Assembly: GCF_000380245.2 (NCBI RefSeq)
Contig: NZ_HG428741.1
Span: 1,751,761 to 1,815,760 of the forward strand
Direction of reading: 5' to 3'
DNA from: Bacillus massiliigorillae
GTDB lineage: Bacteria; Bacillota; Bacilli; Bacillales; DSM-1321
Length of the DNA: 64,000 bases
The translations under genes were made by a program, and so were the position numbers. Positions 35,522 to 44,394 of the stretch are shown piece after piece; positions within the stretch are counted from its first letter, which is position 1; every line of letters starts with the position of its first letter. The notes under the pieces are model-generated. The model was not told the DNA's origin and searched no databases. It saw only the letters and a list, made by a program, of their open reading frames with translations.

Positions 35522-36100
35522 ATGGCAAAAAGTTTTACTGATGATGAAAAAATCAATATTAGAGAGAATCTTTTGAAGGCTTGTGAATTAAGTTGGTCTA
35601 AATATGGATATAAAAAAACGAATATCAGTGATTTATGTACAAGTGCTGGGATTTCCAAAGGAGCATTTTATATGTTTTTCCAGTCTAAAGAAGAGTTGTT
35701 CTGTGATACCTTACTAATGGTTCAAAATAAGCTTTATCAACTAATAGAAGATACATTAGAAAAGAGCCCAACCAAAGACGGAGTTGCTCAAGCTTTAAAA
35801 TTGATTTATAGAGAATACGACAAAAGTATATTTTTATATGATAGCAACAATGTAGATTTTATAGCTTTTACAAATAAATTATCGAAAGAACAAATGAATC
35901 AATTAAAATCGAACAGTCTTAAAGGTGCAAGTATTTCAATTTTTAGACCTTATTTACAACTAAAAATCGAAGAAGATAAAGCCAAAGCTATTATTGGAAC
36001 ACTTTTATCAACGATTTCAAACAAAGAAAATGTTCATTATGGTCATTTTCAAGTGTTTGACTTTTTAGTAGATCAGGTTATAGGCGAGATTTTCGAATAA
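35522..36100 (+). CDS. TetR-family regulator of the acyltransferase operon
   Basis: 192 residues. The HTH (about 15-60) reads KKTNISDLCTSAGISKGAFY with the TetR recognition helix. The remainder is an unassigned helical ligand domain. The start follows AAAGGAGAAGGAA. It is the first gene of a three-gene unit (24 bp to the next start), so it probably controls its own operon. A near-palindrome GAATTTTTAAAAAATTC at 35449-35465 is a candidate operator. Confidence 0.88.
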   Translation: MAKSFTDDEKINIRENLLKACELSWSKYGYKKTNISDLCTSAGISKGAFYMFFQSKEELFCDTLLMVQNKLYQLIEDTLEKSPTKDGVAQALKLIYREYDKSIFLYDSNNVDFIAFTNKLSKEQMNQLKSNSLKGASISIFRPYLQLKIEEDKAKAIIGTLLSTISNKENVHYGHFQVFDFLVDQVIGEIFE

Positions 36101-36123
36101 TAGAGCGAGCTTGAGGTGTGAAT

Positions 36124-37395
36124 ATGAAAAAATGGTATAAGCTCGATAATGCTGCAAAACTATTTCCTTCCGTAACTAATTTTAAATATTCGGCTGTCTT
36201 TCGTATTTCAGTACTGTTAAAAGATAAAGTGGATGAAGTAATTTTACAACAATCAATAAATAGCATTTATGAAAGATTTCCAATGTTTACTGTAAGTTTA
36301 AGAAGAGGAGTCTTTTGGAACTATTTTGATTCTTGTGATGAAATAATTGAAGTTGAAGAAGAACAAGATTATCCATGTAAGGCTATAAACTTTCAATCAG
36401 GTAAAGAGAGCCTGTTTAAAGTACTTTATTATGAAAATCGTATTTCTATAGAGGTTTTTCATTCGATTACTGATGGTAGTGGTGCTATAGAGTTTCTAAA
36501 ATCACTTTTATATTATTATTTAAAACATCACGAACATTCACTTGAGCATGAAGAAAAAATCATTTTAGGCGATACTGTTGTTGGTAAGTACGAATTAGAG
36601 GATAGTTTTCTAAAATATCACAAAGATTGTTATGTTGAGTCATTACATAGTGATAAGTCGTATCAAATTAAGGGCACCCCATTTGAACAATATGGAAATA
36701 ATGTAATACATGGAATAGTTAGTGCTTCAAAATTAAATAAAATAGCAAAAAATCATGGTGCAACGATTACTTCTTATTTAACTGCAATATTGATCTATTC
36801 TATTTATCATTCAAGGGTTAAACATGAAAAGAAAAATGAAGCTATTGTCGTTTCAGTACCGGTCAATTTACGTCAAAGATTTCCTTCGAGAACATTACGT
36901 AATTTTTTCGGGGTAGTAAACTTAGGCGCAAAAATAGATGAAAAGACTGATATTTCAAGACTTTCACTCCAACTAACAGAAATGCTTAAATATAAAACAA
37001 GTAAAGAAAACTTACAAAATATTATTTATAACAATGTTAATATGGAACAGAAAAAAGCTGCACCATTTATACCATTAATAATTAAAAAATGGTTCGTACA
37101 ACTAGGATTTACTAAATTAGGCGAGAATAAAAGAACGATGACCTTATCAAATTTAGGAAATATAAATCTACCAACGAAGATGTATGAATATATTGAACAT
37201 ATAGAAGCTGTTGTTTATCCATCAGCAAAAAGCCCTATTAGTTGTGGAATTTGCTCAGTAAATGATAAGCTCACAATTACCTTTGCAAGAAACATCATTG
37301 AAACAGATATATTACAACACTTTTTTACATTTCTAGCTGAAGACACAAATCTTGATGTATGCGTATATTCTAATGAATGGGGTATAGTACAATGA
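36124..37395 (+). CDS. Condensation-domain-like acyltransferase (alcohol acetyltransferase type)
   Basis: 423 residues from the ATG at 36124, six bases after GAGGTG. A GTG at 36118 is too close to that site. The fold is that of chloramphenicol-acetyltransferase-like condensation domains: the active-site HxxxDG motif is HSITDGSG (near residues 112-119), and the C-terminal half has SVPVNLRQRFPSRTLRNFFG, typical of the alcohol acetyltransferase/PapA5-like group. It should transfer an acyl group from a CoA or carrier to an alcohol or amine. It overlaps the DUF6320 gene by four bases and follows a TetR regulator, a combination that recurs in Firmicutes as far as I recall. The product is unknown. 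Confidence 0.8.
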   Translation: MKKWYKLDNAAKLFPSVTNFKYSAVFRISVLLKDKVDEVILQQSINSIYERFPMFTVSLRRGVFWNYFDSCDEIIEVEEEQDYPCKAINFQSGKESLFKVLYYENRISIEVFHSITDGSGAIEFLKSLLYYYLKHHEHSLEHEEKIILGDTVVGKYELEDSFLKYHKDCYVESLHSDKSYQIKGTPFEQYGNNVIHGIVSASKLNKIAKNHGATITSYLTAILIYSIYHSRVKHEKKNEAIVVSVPVNLRQRFPSRTLRNFFGVVNLGAKIDEKTDISRLSLQLTEMLKYKTSKENLQNIIYNNVNMEQKKAAPFIPLIIKKWFVQLGFTKLGENKRTMTLSNLGNINLPTKMYEYIEHIEAVVYPSAKSPISCGICSVNDKLTITFARNIIETDILQHFFTFLAEDTNLDVCVYSNEWGIVQ

Positions 37396-38066
37396 TTAAA
37401 TGTACGTATTGCAATATATTTATCGATAGTCAGCATAGTATATGCCCATTATGTACTAAATCATTAAATAATGATGGGGTTAGTATTTCCAAATATCCAT
37501 CCTATTTAAAACTTTATCAGAATAATCAAGTTTTTACTTTTAAAAAACTATATACATTTTTAACGTTAACCTCAATCATTTTATCTTTTACGATTAATTT
37601 ACTTACTTTACATATTAACTCGCAATTTTGGTCAGTTATCGTTATAGCAGGTTTACTTTACGCTTTTTTTTCAATGAAATACACTTTAGTTTCACAATCG
37701 CATATTGGGAAGAAAATTCTATTTCAATATCTTTCATTATCTGCTTTCTTATTCATAATAGATGTAACTATTGGTTTTGATAAATGGTCTATAAATTATG
37801 TTATTCCGTTATTAGGTATTGGAGCAACCATTCTTATAACAACATTTGCTTTAGTAAAAAAATCCCTTTGGCATTATGATATTGGATATATTATAGCCAT
37901 GCTATTTATTAATATATGTCCCTTTCTTTTTTTTATTTTTAAACTATCTACTATAAGTTGGCCAAGTATTATTTGTATCGTATATTCCTTTATTACTGTT
38001 ATTGGTATGATCATCTTTTTTGATAGACAATTCACTTTTGAAATTAAGAAACGATTTCATTTGTAA
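37392..38066 (+). CDS. DUF6320-like membrane protein with zinc ribbon
   Basis: 224 residues from an ATG that overlaps the previous stop (ATGA), so translation is coupled. The N-terminus CTYCNIFID...CPLC is a CxxC...CxxC zinc ribbon (residues 4-24). Five or six transmembrane helices follow (about 50-210). This matches the DUF6320 type, which I recall as encoded next to condensation-like acyltransferases. It may be the membrane partner that presents or moves the acylated product. Function unproven. Confidence 0.72.
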   Translation: MIKCTYCNIFIDSQHSICPLCTKSLNNDGVSISKYPSYLKLYQNNQVFTFKKLYTFLTLTSIILSFTINLLTLHINSQFWSVIVIAGLLYAFFSMKYTLVSQSHIGKKILFQYLSLSAFLFIIDVTIGFDKWSINYVIPLLGIGATILITTFALVKKSLWHYDIGYIIAMLFINICPFLFFIFKLSTISWPSIICIVYSFITVIGMIIFFDRQFTFEIKKRFHL

Positions 38067-38085
38067 AAGAACACTTGTTAAATAT

Positions 38086-38133
38086 TAAAAATCCCTTGTC
38101 ATATGTAAAACTAGACAAGGGATTTTTGTTTTA
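38086..38133. terminator. Bidirectional terminator between DUF6320 and yrhD genes
   Basis: A perfect 14-bp stem AAAAATCCCTTGTC/GACAAGGGATTTTT serves the plus-strand acyltransferase operon and the minus-strand formate dehydrogenase operon. Confidence 0.9.
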
Positions 38134-38206
38134 TTGATATGATTTTTCTTTTGCTAAGAGGGAAAGAAGAGTTTAACATATTCTCTTTTGCTAGGGTATA
38201 AGCAAC

Positions 38207-38686
38207 TTACTCTTTTAAGCCTTTCCCAAACCCTTTTAAGAAATGAATACCAAAATTAACAGCACAATTAACATCTGGATCATTTAACATCTTTACTAGC
38301 TTAAAGGCACTCACTTTTTCATCAGATTCTAGCGTTTTGTTGGCTTGATCTACGCCGGAGTTTAAACTTTCAATTAGCTTCGTTGTTGTTTCTGGATTAA
38401 GCTCAGACAAAGCTCCAGCAACACCCATTAAATTATTAATAATATTCGTAACAGGCTTACGAGTTAACTGTCCTAATGCAATATGGGCGACCTCTTCTTT
38501 TGCTTCAAGTAGTTTAGTAGCTGCTTCTAGTGCACCAATATCGTTTAATTCTGCCATAATCGTAAACACTTGATTAACAGCCTCTTCATTTTCCGAAAGT
38601 AGTTGTTTTAGATTATCTAATTTTTGTTCCTTTAATTGTTCTTCCGTTACAGATTGTTTTTTTATGCTTGTTATAGGTACAGCCAT
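38207..38686 (-). CDS. yrhD: DUF1641 protein, formate dehydrogenase partner (YrhD)
   Basis: 159 residues, soluble and helical, with the DUF1641 core (LTRKPVTNIINNLMGVAGAL) and a closing NPDVNCAVNFGIHFLKGFGK. B. subtilis yrhD likewise stands next to yrhE. DUF1641 proteins accompany cytosolic molybdopterin formate dehydrogenases and are thought to be small subunits or assembly partners. The gene starts four bases after fdhF stops, so it belongs to the same transcript. A weak GAGAGTGAGAG run serves as ribosome site. Confidence 0.88.
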   Translation of the reverse strand: MAVPITSIKKQSVTEEQLKEQKLDNLKQLLSENEEAVNQVFTIMAELNDIGALEAATKLLEAKEEVAHIALGQLTRKPVTNIINNLMGVAGALSELNPETTTKLIESLNSGVDQANKTLESDEKVSAFKLVKMLNDPDVNCAVNFGIHFLKGFGKGLKE

Positions 38687-38690
38687 GCTC

Positions 38691-41627
38691 TCACTCTCTT
38701 TCGTTAATTGTCGTTAAGGGAACGTAGCCAGGACGATTCCATTTACGTTGTACCTCAACACCGTTTTGAGGATGACGCTGTTTATAGCGTGGATTTGTTC
38801 GAGGAAGTGGTGTTTTTCCTTTTGATTTTAAAACTTCTACTCGAACTTTCGTTTGTTTATAGGCCGGTGTTGATGTATTCACATCTGCGGCAGGTCCTGT
38901 TAAAAAGTTGATGGCTGAATCTTTGCTCACAGAGTTCATTGGTAAGAATAATTCATTTCCTTGCACACGATCTGTTACGAGGGCATTTAACTTTAATGCA
39001 CCATATGGAGACACTAAACGCAATAAGGCTCCATCTTCAATGGCTCGTTCTTTCGCTAATTCTGGTGATACTTCAACGAAAATATCGGGTACTTTCGATT
39101 GAATACCTTTTGATTTATTTGTTAGGTTTCCTTCATGGAAGTGCTCTAGCATTCTTCCATTATTAATATGACAATCGTACTGTGCCTCAAATTCAACAGG
39201 CTTCATCCAATCATTTAATGCAAAACGGGCTTTTTTGTCTGGAAAGTTAAAACCATCTTCATAAAGTAAAGGAGTATCTTTACCATCAAGACTACCCCAA
39301 CAAAAGCTACCCCAGCCTTCTAATACATCATAATTAGCTTGTGAGAAAATTGGAGAAAGGCTAGCCATTTCATCGAATATTTCACTAGGATGGCTATAAT
39401 TCCAATTTGCTCCTAAACGACGAGCAACCGATTGTAGGATTTCCCAATCTGCTTTCGACTCATCAAGAGTTGGTAAGACCTGATACAGGCGCTGAACGCG
39501 TCGTTCGGTATTAGTGAATGTACCTTCTTTTTCAAGAGATGGTGCTGCTGGTAAAATAACATCTGCATATTGAGCTGTGCGCGATAGGAAACAATCTTGA
39601 ACAACAAAAAAGTCTAATTGTGAAAGAACTTCATCTACATGGTTGGCATTACAGTCAACTAGAGCCATGTCTTCTCCCACTAAATACATCGCTTTCATCT
39701 TACCTTCCATAATAGCATCTAACATTTGCATGTTATTACGACCGGGTTCGGGTTGAATTTTTACACCGTATGCTTTTTCAAACTTTACACGTACCTCATC
39801 ATCTGTCACTTTTTGATAGCCAGGTAAAAGGTTAGGGAGAGTACCCATATCACATGCACCTTGAACGTTGTTATGACCTCGAAGTGGATAGGCACCAGCG
39901 CCTGAACGACGATAGTTACCAGTCGCTAAAAGAAGATTAGAAATGGCAGCTGATGTATAAGAACCACCTGTGTTTTGTGTAACGCCCATACCCCAAAGAA
40001 TACAAGTACCGTCTGCATCACGAATCATTTCAGCAACTTGAATTAATCTTTCTTTAGAAATACCTGTCATTTCTTCCGCATAATCTAGTGTGTATTGTTT
40101 AAGCAATCGTTTAAATTCATCATAGAAAAGAACATTTTCTTTAATAAAGGCTTCATCATGCCAACCTTTGTCAATCATATATTTCGTGACAGCCATTAAC
40201 CAAACCTGGTCAGTTCCTTGCTTTGGACGCATAAAGATATCTGAACGCTCAGCCATTTCATGTTTACGAATATCGGCAACAATTAATTTTTGACCATGTA
40301 ATTTATGCGCACGTTTAACACGAGTCGCCAAAACAGGATGCCCTTCAGCGGGGTTAGCACCAATTATGATGACAAGACCAGCCTTTGCAATATCTTTAAT
40401 TGTTCCCGCATCACCACCCATACCCACTGTACGTAAAAGGCCGTCTGTAGCTGGTGATTGGCAATAACGTGAACAATTATCTACATCATTTGTTTCAAAC
40501 AATTGACGGGCCATTTTTTGAATTAAGTAATTTTCTTCATTCGTAATTTTAGAAGAAGAGATAAAACCAACAGAACCAGAACCATACTGTTGTTGAATAC
40601 CACCAAGCTTTGTCGTAATTAAATCTAGTGCTTCATCCCATGATGATTCAACAAATTCATTATTTTTGCGAATTAAGGGCTTTGTAATACGTTCCTCAGA
40701 GTTAATGAAGTCCCAGCCAAATTTCCCTTTTACACAAGTAGAAATAGCATTTACTGGACCGTCGAAAGGTTGTACTTTTAATATTTTTCTATCTTTTGTC
40801 CACACTTCAAAAGAGCAACCTACACCACAGAAAGTACAAACCGTTTTTGTTTTTCGAGTACGTTTACTACGCATTGCTGCTTCAATTTCCGAAACAGCGA
40901 AGATCCCGCTATATCCCGGTTCAACTTCTTTAATCAAGCTAATCATTGGATTTAACGTATCTTGTTTAAGTCCAGTCATAAACCCAGCCTCTCCAAGCAT
41001 GGATTTTTCCATTAATGCATTACAAGGACAGATGGTTACGCATTGACCACAACTAACACAGGAAGAGTCATTAATCGCAACACCCTTATCCCAAATAACT
41101 CTTGGTCTTTCAGCTTCCCAATCTATAGATATTGTTTCATTAACCTGTAAACTTTGACAAACCTCCACACATTGGCCACACGCTATACACTGGTTAGGAT
41201 CATAGCGATAAAATGGATGTGACATGTCCACTTCATGGGGTTCTACTTTTGGTTTGTATGGATATTTTTGATGTTCGATTTCCATCAGCTCAGCTGTATT
41301 GTGTAATTTACAATTCCCATTATTATTATCACAAACTGTACAGTATAATAAGTGATTTTCGAGTAGACGATCCATCGCCTCTGTTTGCGCCGCTTTTGCT
41401 TTCTCAGAAGTAAGTAAAACATCCATGCCATCTATTGCTTTTGTTGAACAAGAACGAATTAGTTTACCATCTACCTCAACGATACATGTATCACACGTTT
41501 CAATAGGATCAACAGCGGGAACATGACAAATTTGCGGATGGGCAATGTCATTTTGATTAATAACTTCAAGGATTGTAGCCCCTTCTTTTACTTCATACGG
41601 TACACCATTAATTTTAATTTGAGTCAA
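38691..41627 (-). CDS. fdhF: Molybdopterin formate dehydrogenase alpha subunit (YrhE-like)
   Basis: 978 residues. The order is: N-terminal 2Fe-2S ferredoxin domain (CHVPAVDPIETCDTC), a C/H cluster region, two 4Fe-4S motifs (CIACGQCVEVCQ and CVSCGQCVTICPC), the 4Fe-4S of the molybdopterin domain (CTFCGVGCSFEVW), the bis-MGD catalytic domain, and the dinucleotide-binding C-terminal domain. The active-site metal ligand is Cys389 in SRYCQSPA, not selenocysteine. It oxidises formate to CO2, with NAD or another carrier. The start is TTG, seven bases after AAGGAGG. A 530-bp leader with a dyad and a terminator-like hairpin precedes it. FdhD and MoaA, needed for its cofactor, are encoded divergently. 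Confidence 0.93.
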   Translation of the reverse strand: MTQIKINGVPYEVKEGATILEVINQNDIAHPQICHVPAVDPIETCDTCIVEVDGKLIRSCSTKAIDGMDVLLTSEKAKAAQTEAMDRLLENHLLYCTVCDNNNGNCKLHNTAELMEIEHQKYPYKPKVEPHEVDMSHPFYRYDPNQCIACGQCVEVCQSLQVNETISIDWEAERPRVIWDKGVAINDSSCVSCGQCVTICPCNALMEKSMLGEAGFMTGLKQDTLNPMISLIKEVEPGYSGIFAVSEIEAAMRSKRTRKTKTVCTFCGVGCSFEVWTKDRKILKVQPFDGPVNAISTCVKGKFGWDFINSEERITKPLIRKNNEFVESSWDEALDLITTKLGGIQQQYGSGSVGFISSSKITNEENYLIQKMARQLFETNDVDNCSRYCQSPATDGLLRTVGMGGDAGTIKDIAKAGLVIIIGANPAEGHPVLATRVKRAHKLHGQKLIVADIRKHEMAERSDIFMRPKQGTDQVWLMAVTKYMIDKGWHDEAFIKENVLFYDEFKRLLKQYTLDYAEEMTGISKERLIQVAEMIRDADGTCILWGMGVTQNTGGSYTSAAISNLLLATGNYRRSGAGAYPLRGHNNVQGACDMGTLPNLLPGYQKVTDDEVRVKFEKAYGVKIQPEPGRNNMQMLDAIMEGKMKAMYLVGEDMALVDCNANHVDEVLSQLDFFVVQDCFLSRTAQYADVILPAAPSLEKEGTFTNTERRVQRLYQVLPTLDESKADWEILQSVARRLGANWNYSHPSEIFDEMASLSPIFSQANYDVLEGWGSFCWGSLDGKDTPLLYEDGFNFPDKKARFALNDWMKPVEFEAQYDCHINNGRMLEHFHEGNLTNKSKGIQSKVPDIFVEVSPELAKERAIEDGALLRLVSPYGALKLNALVTDRVQGNELFLPMNSVSKDSAINFLTGPAADVNTSTPAYKQTKVRVEVLKSKGKTPLPRTNPRYKQRHPQNGVEVQRKWNRPGYVPLTTINERE

Positions 41628-41771
41628 GGCGACTTCCTCCTTTTGAACTGTGAGACTAATCGGACAATATATTACGGCTTAAGACTAGAAGGAAAAACTA
41701 TATTAACGTAATTCCAAAATGAAATTGCTAGATCGTAATAAGAAGTCCAGGCCTCAGTTTCCAAGAAAATT

Positions 41772-41826
41772 AAAAAATCCACCATGAAATGGCACGTCCT
41801 AGACATGCTAATGATTCATGGTGGAT
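41772..41826 (-). terminator. Terminator-like hairpin in the fdhF leader
   Basis: On the minus strand a perfect 12-bp stem ATCCACCATGAA/TTCATGGTGGAT with a 26-base loop runs into TTTTTT. It lies 145 bases before the fdhF start codon and after no gene, so it may be an attenuator. Confidence 0.65.
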
Positions 41827-41904
41827 AAAATTCTTAACAGACCTTGCTAAAAACTCAATCTACTTTTAAATTTTAGTATCAATAGAATTCAAATATCAAA
41901 ACCA

Positions 41905-41945
41905 CTATGCAAATGGTTTCACCCCTAGTGTAAACCATGACATAG
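41905..41945. promoter_or_regulatory. 41-bp dyad upstream of fdhF
   Basis: CTATG-CAA-ATGGTTT, a 13-base centre, then AAACCAT-GA-CATAG: two perfectly paired blocks of 5 and 7 bp on each side. As DNA it could be an operator; as minus-strand RNA it would form a hairpin about 80 bases before the terminator-like hairpin. The remainder of 41628-42157 has no gene. Confidence 0.5.
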
Positions 41946-42043
41946 GAGTCATAATACATTAACTCCATTTATTTCAAAAACAATTATAGCCTTTTCCTTC
42001 AGAATGAACAATATTTATGCACTTTAATACTTTTGTTTTCTGG

Positions 42044-42136
42044 TAAGTTGCTATTTTCTTTTATTTTTTTATAAGTTGCTATATTATTAACAAACTATAA
42101 GGGGTGACCATGGAACGGTTGCATAAAAAGTTTTAA
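42044..42136 (+). promoter_or_regulatory. Promoter-side direct repeats and short leader ORF before yrhF
   Basis: TAAGTTGCTAT occurs twice (42044-42054 and 42072-42082), 28 bp apart. AAGGGGTG then precedes ATG at 42110, opening an eight-codon reading MERLHKKF that stops at 42136. The repeats could bind a regulator and the short frame could be a leader peptide; both are tentative. Confidence 0.3.
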
Positions 42137-42157
42137 TTACGATGGGGGAAAGATGAT

Positions 42158-42506
42158 ATGTCAAAAAAAGTACATGAATTTAACGACATGATTCGGAAAT
42201 TACGAAAGGAGTTATTCGGCAAAGGACCCGAGCGTATTCATACCGTCTTTGTCGAGAACATGGCTGTTTCAACTTTATATGGGAACATTACACCAACGGA
42301 AAAATTCATTGCGAGTACACCTGAAGGACAAAAAAATGGTTCACGCTGCACGTACTAGTATGATTCAAGATTTATATGCTAAATCACCACCTGAAGGCAT
42401 GGAAGAATTAATGGGCAGTAAATTGCTCCACTTATTTTCAGATATAAAAACGGAGGAAGACTTTGCTATTTCGGTTTTTGTTTTCGAGAAGAATATAAGT
42501 GATTAA
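42158..42506 (+). pseudogene. yrhF: DUF2294 protein (YrhF-like), frameshifted at an A7 run
   Basis: Two overlapping readings make up one protein of about 116 residues. The first opens MSKKVHEFNDMIRKLRKELF with GKGPERIHTVFVENM and stops at 42358. Its natural continuation, KMVHAARTSMIQDLY to the end at 42506, is in the next frame. The break is at the run of seven A near 42331-42337; with six A the frame is continuous. YrhF of B. subtilis, a DUF2294 protein beside formate dehydrogenase, is the counterpart. Ribosome slippage, a real mutation or a base-calling error are all possible. A good ribosome site (GGGGGAAAG) precedes the ATG. Confidence 0.78.
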
Positions 42507-42526
42507 AAGGGAAAAGGGGATGCCTT

Positions 42527-43345
42527 ATGGATAGGGTCATAACAAGGGGAATTTTGCGTGTGGAAGGTCAGCAAATGAAAAAATTAGATGATCTAGTTGT
42601 CTCAGAGTATGCTGTTACAGTGAAGATTAATCAGCAAGAATTTGTGACAATGGTTTGCACACCAGAGTATGTAGAAGATATGGTGATTGGGTATTTAGCT
42701 TCGGAGCGGGTAATACGCAGTTTCGAGGATATTGATGACATTTGGCACCAAGAAAAAGAAGGCTTTGTTCATATTAAAACTAAGCATGTAAATCCTTACT
42801 ATCAACAAACACAAAACAAACGTTACATAACGTCTTGCTGTGGGATGAGTCGACAAAGTTTTGTTTTCGCGAATGATGCATTAATAGCAAAAACAATGGA
42901 AAATATTCATGTGCAAATTACTACCGAAGATTGCTTTCGTTTAATGAACGCTATGCAGGATTCTGCTGAGGTATTTAAACAAACTGGTGGGGTACATAAT
43001 GCAGCGCTATGTGATATAAATGGAATGATCCTAAATCGCATGGATATAGGACGTCATAATGCATTAGATAAAATTTACGGTTATTGTCTACGTAATAATA
43101 TTAACATTCAGGACAAAATCATCGTTTTTAGTGGACGGATTTCATCGGAGATTTTATTAAAAGTGTCCAAAATCGGCTGTTCAATCGTATTATCTAAATC
43201 GGCACCAACTGAATTAGCATTACAATTGGCGGACCAACTTGGTATTACAACGGTAGGCTTTATTCGACAACATACATTGAATATTTATACACATCCAGAA
43301 AGAATTTTATTACCATCAAGTAAAATGCCGATAGGAGGAGCTTAA
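42527..43345 (+). CDS. fdhD: Formate dehydrogenase accessory sulfurtransferase FdhD
   Basis: 272 residues. It passes sulfur from a cysteine desulfurase to the molybdenum cofactor of formate dehydrogenase. The loop SCCGMSRQ carries the transfer cysteines. FKQTGGVHNAALCD and DIGRHNALDKIYG are family hallmarks. The start follows AAAAGGGGATG. moaA starts directly after its stop, and fdhF is encoded divergently, so these genes form one functional unit for active formate dehydrogenase. Confidence 0.95.
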   Translation: MDRVITRGILRVEGQQMKKLDDLVVSEYAVTVKINQQEFVTMVCTPEYVEDMVIGYLASERVIRSFEDIDDIWHQEKEGFVHIKTKHVNPYYQQTQNKRYITSCCGMSRQSFVFANDALIAKTMENIHVQITTEDCFRLMNAMQDSAEVFKQTGGVHNAALCDINGMILNRMDIGRHNALDKIYGYCLRNNINIQDKIIVFSGRISSEILLKVSKIGCSIVLSKSAPTELALQLADQLGITTVGFIRQHTLNIYTHPERILLPSSKMPIGGA

Positions 43346-44362
43346 ATGACGACTCTACAAGACCAATTACAGAGACCATTAAGGGATTTAAGGATATCAG
43401 TGACAGATCGCTGCAATTTTCGTTGTAGCTATTGCATGCCTGCAGAAATATTTGGTCCAGATTACGCATTTCTACCCTCTGATAAAATATTGAATTTTGA
43501 TGAGATTGAAAGATTAGTAAAAGTTTTCGTTTCATTGGGTGTCAAAAAAGTACGCATTACGGGTGGTGAGCCTTTACTACGTCATAATCTGCCCGAATTA
43601 ATTGAACGTATTCATCGCATAGTTGGTGTAGAAGATATTGCTTTAACAACGAATGGAACTTTATTAAAAAAATTTGCACTTAAACTAGCGAAAGCGGGCT
43701 TATCACGAGTCTCAGTCAGTCTAGATTCACTTAATGACGAGCGTTTTTTCGAGATGAATGGACATCGAGGTAAGGTTTTAACGGTTTTAGAGGGAATTGA
43801 AAAAGCCGTTGAAGCAGGGTTACAAGTAAAAATTAATATGGTTGTCCAAAAAGGAAAGAATGACCAAGATATTGTGTCGATGGCACAATTTTTTAAAGAA
43901 AAACAGCACATTTTACGCTTCATTGAATATATGGATGTTGGGAATTCAAATGGCTGGCGGTTAAATGATGTTGTGCCAAAACAAGAAATCATTGAATCAG
44001 TCCATCAACTTTCTCCTCTACAACAAATTGTCCCTAATTACAAAGGAGAAGTAGCAACACGTTATCAATATCAAGATGATCAAGGAGAGATTGGTGTGAT
44101 ATCTTCTGTAACTGATTCTTTCTGCTCAACTTGCTCACGTGTTCGCCTTTCTGCTGAAGGAAAACTATACACTTGCTTATTTGCAACAGATGGCATCGAT
44201 TTAAGAGAGTTATTAAGGGCAGAAAAGGATGATACAGCCATCATCCAGCGTATTTCAGATATTTGGGAAAGTAGAAATGATCGCTATTCCGATGAACGAA
44301 ATGAACAGACGATGACTAAAAGAAAAAAATTCAAAATTGAAATGTCTCATATTGGTGGTTGA
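43346..44362 (+). CDS. moaA: GTP 3',8-cyclase MoaA
   Basis: 338 residues. Radical SAM enzyme for the first step of molybdenum cofactor synthesis. The SAM cluster is C23-xxx-C27-xx-C30 (CNFRCSYC). The second cluster near the C-terminus has FCSTCSRVRLSAEGKLYTCL. The essential C-terminal Gly-Gly is present (HIGG). The ATG abuts the fdhD stop and follows AGGAGGAG. It supplies cofactor for the two molybdoenzymes in this window. No other moa, mob or moe gene is seen except the PucB-like protein. Confidence 0.95.
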   Translation: MTTLQDQLQRPLRDLRISVTDRCNFRCSYCMPAEIFGPDYAFLPSDKILNFDEIERLVKVFVSLGVKKVRITGGEPLLRHNLPELIERIHRIVGVEDIALTTNGTLLKKFALKLAKAGLSRVSVSLDSLNDERFFEMNGHRGKVLTVLEGIEKAVEAGLQVKINMVVQKGKNDQDIVSMAQFFKEKQHILRFIEYMDVGNSNGWRLNDVVPKQEIIESVHQLSPLQQIVPNYKGEVATRYQYQDDQGEIGVISSVTDSFCSTCSRVRLSAEGKLYTCLFATDGIDLRELLRAEKDDTAIIQRISDIWESRNDRYSDERNEQTMTKRKKFKIEMSHIGG

Positions 44363-44394
44363 AAAGTGACGAATATCTGAAAATTAACTAAATA

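Noticed and set aside
40666..41046. 126-codon reading opposite fdhF
   Set aside because: It is a shadow of the formate dehydrogenase coding strand, which has all its cluster and cofactor motifs.
38691..41627. Selenocysteine formate dehydrogenase
   Set aside because: The active-site codon is TGC (Cys389 in SRYCQSPA), with no in-frame TGA.
41905..41945. TPP riboswitch, because the minus strand reads ACACTAGGGGTG
   Set aside because: The other invariant parts of the thi box (CTGAGA and the ACCC...AACCTGA segment) are absent, and the match is the centre of a simple dyad.
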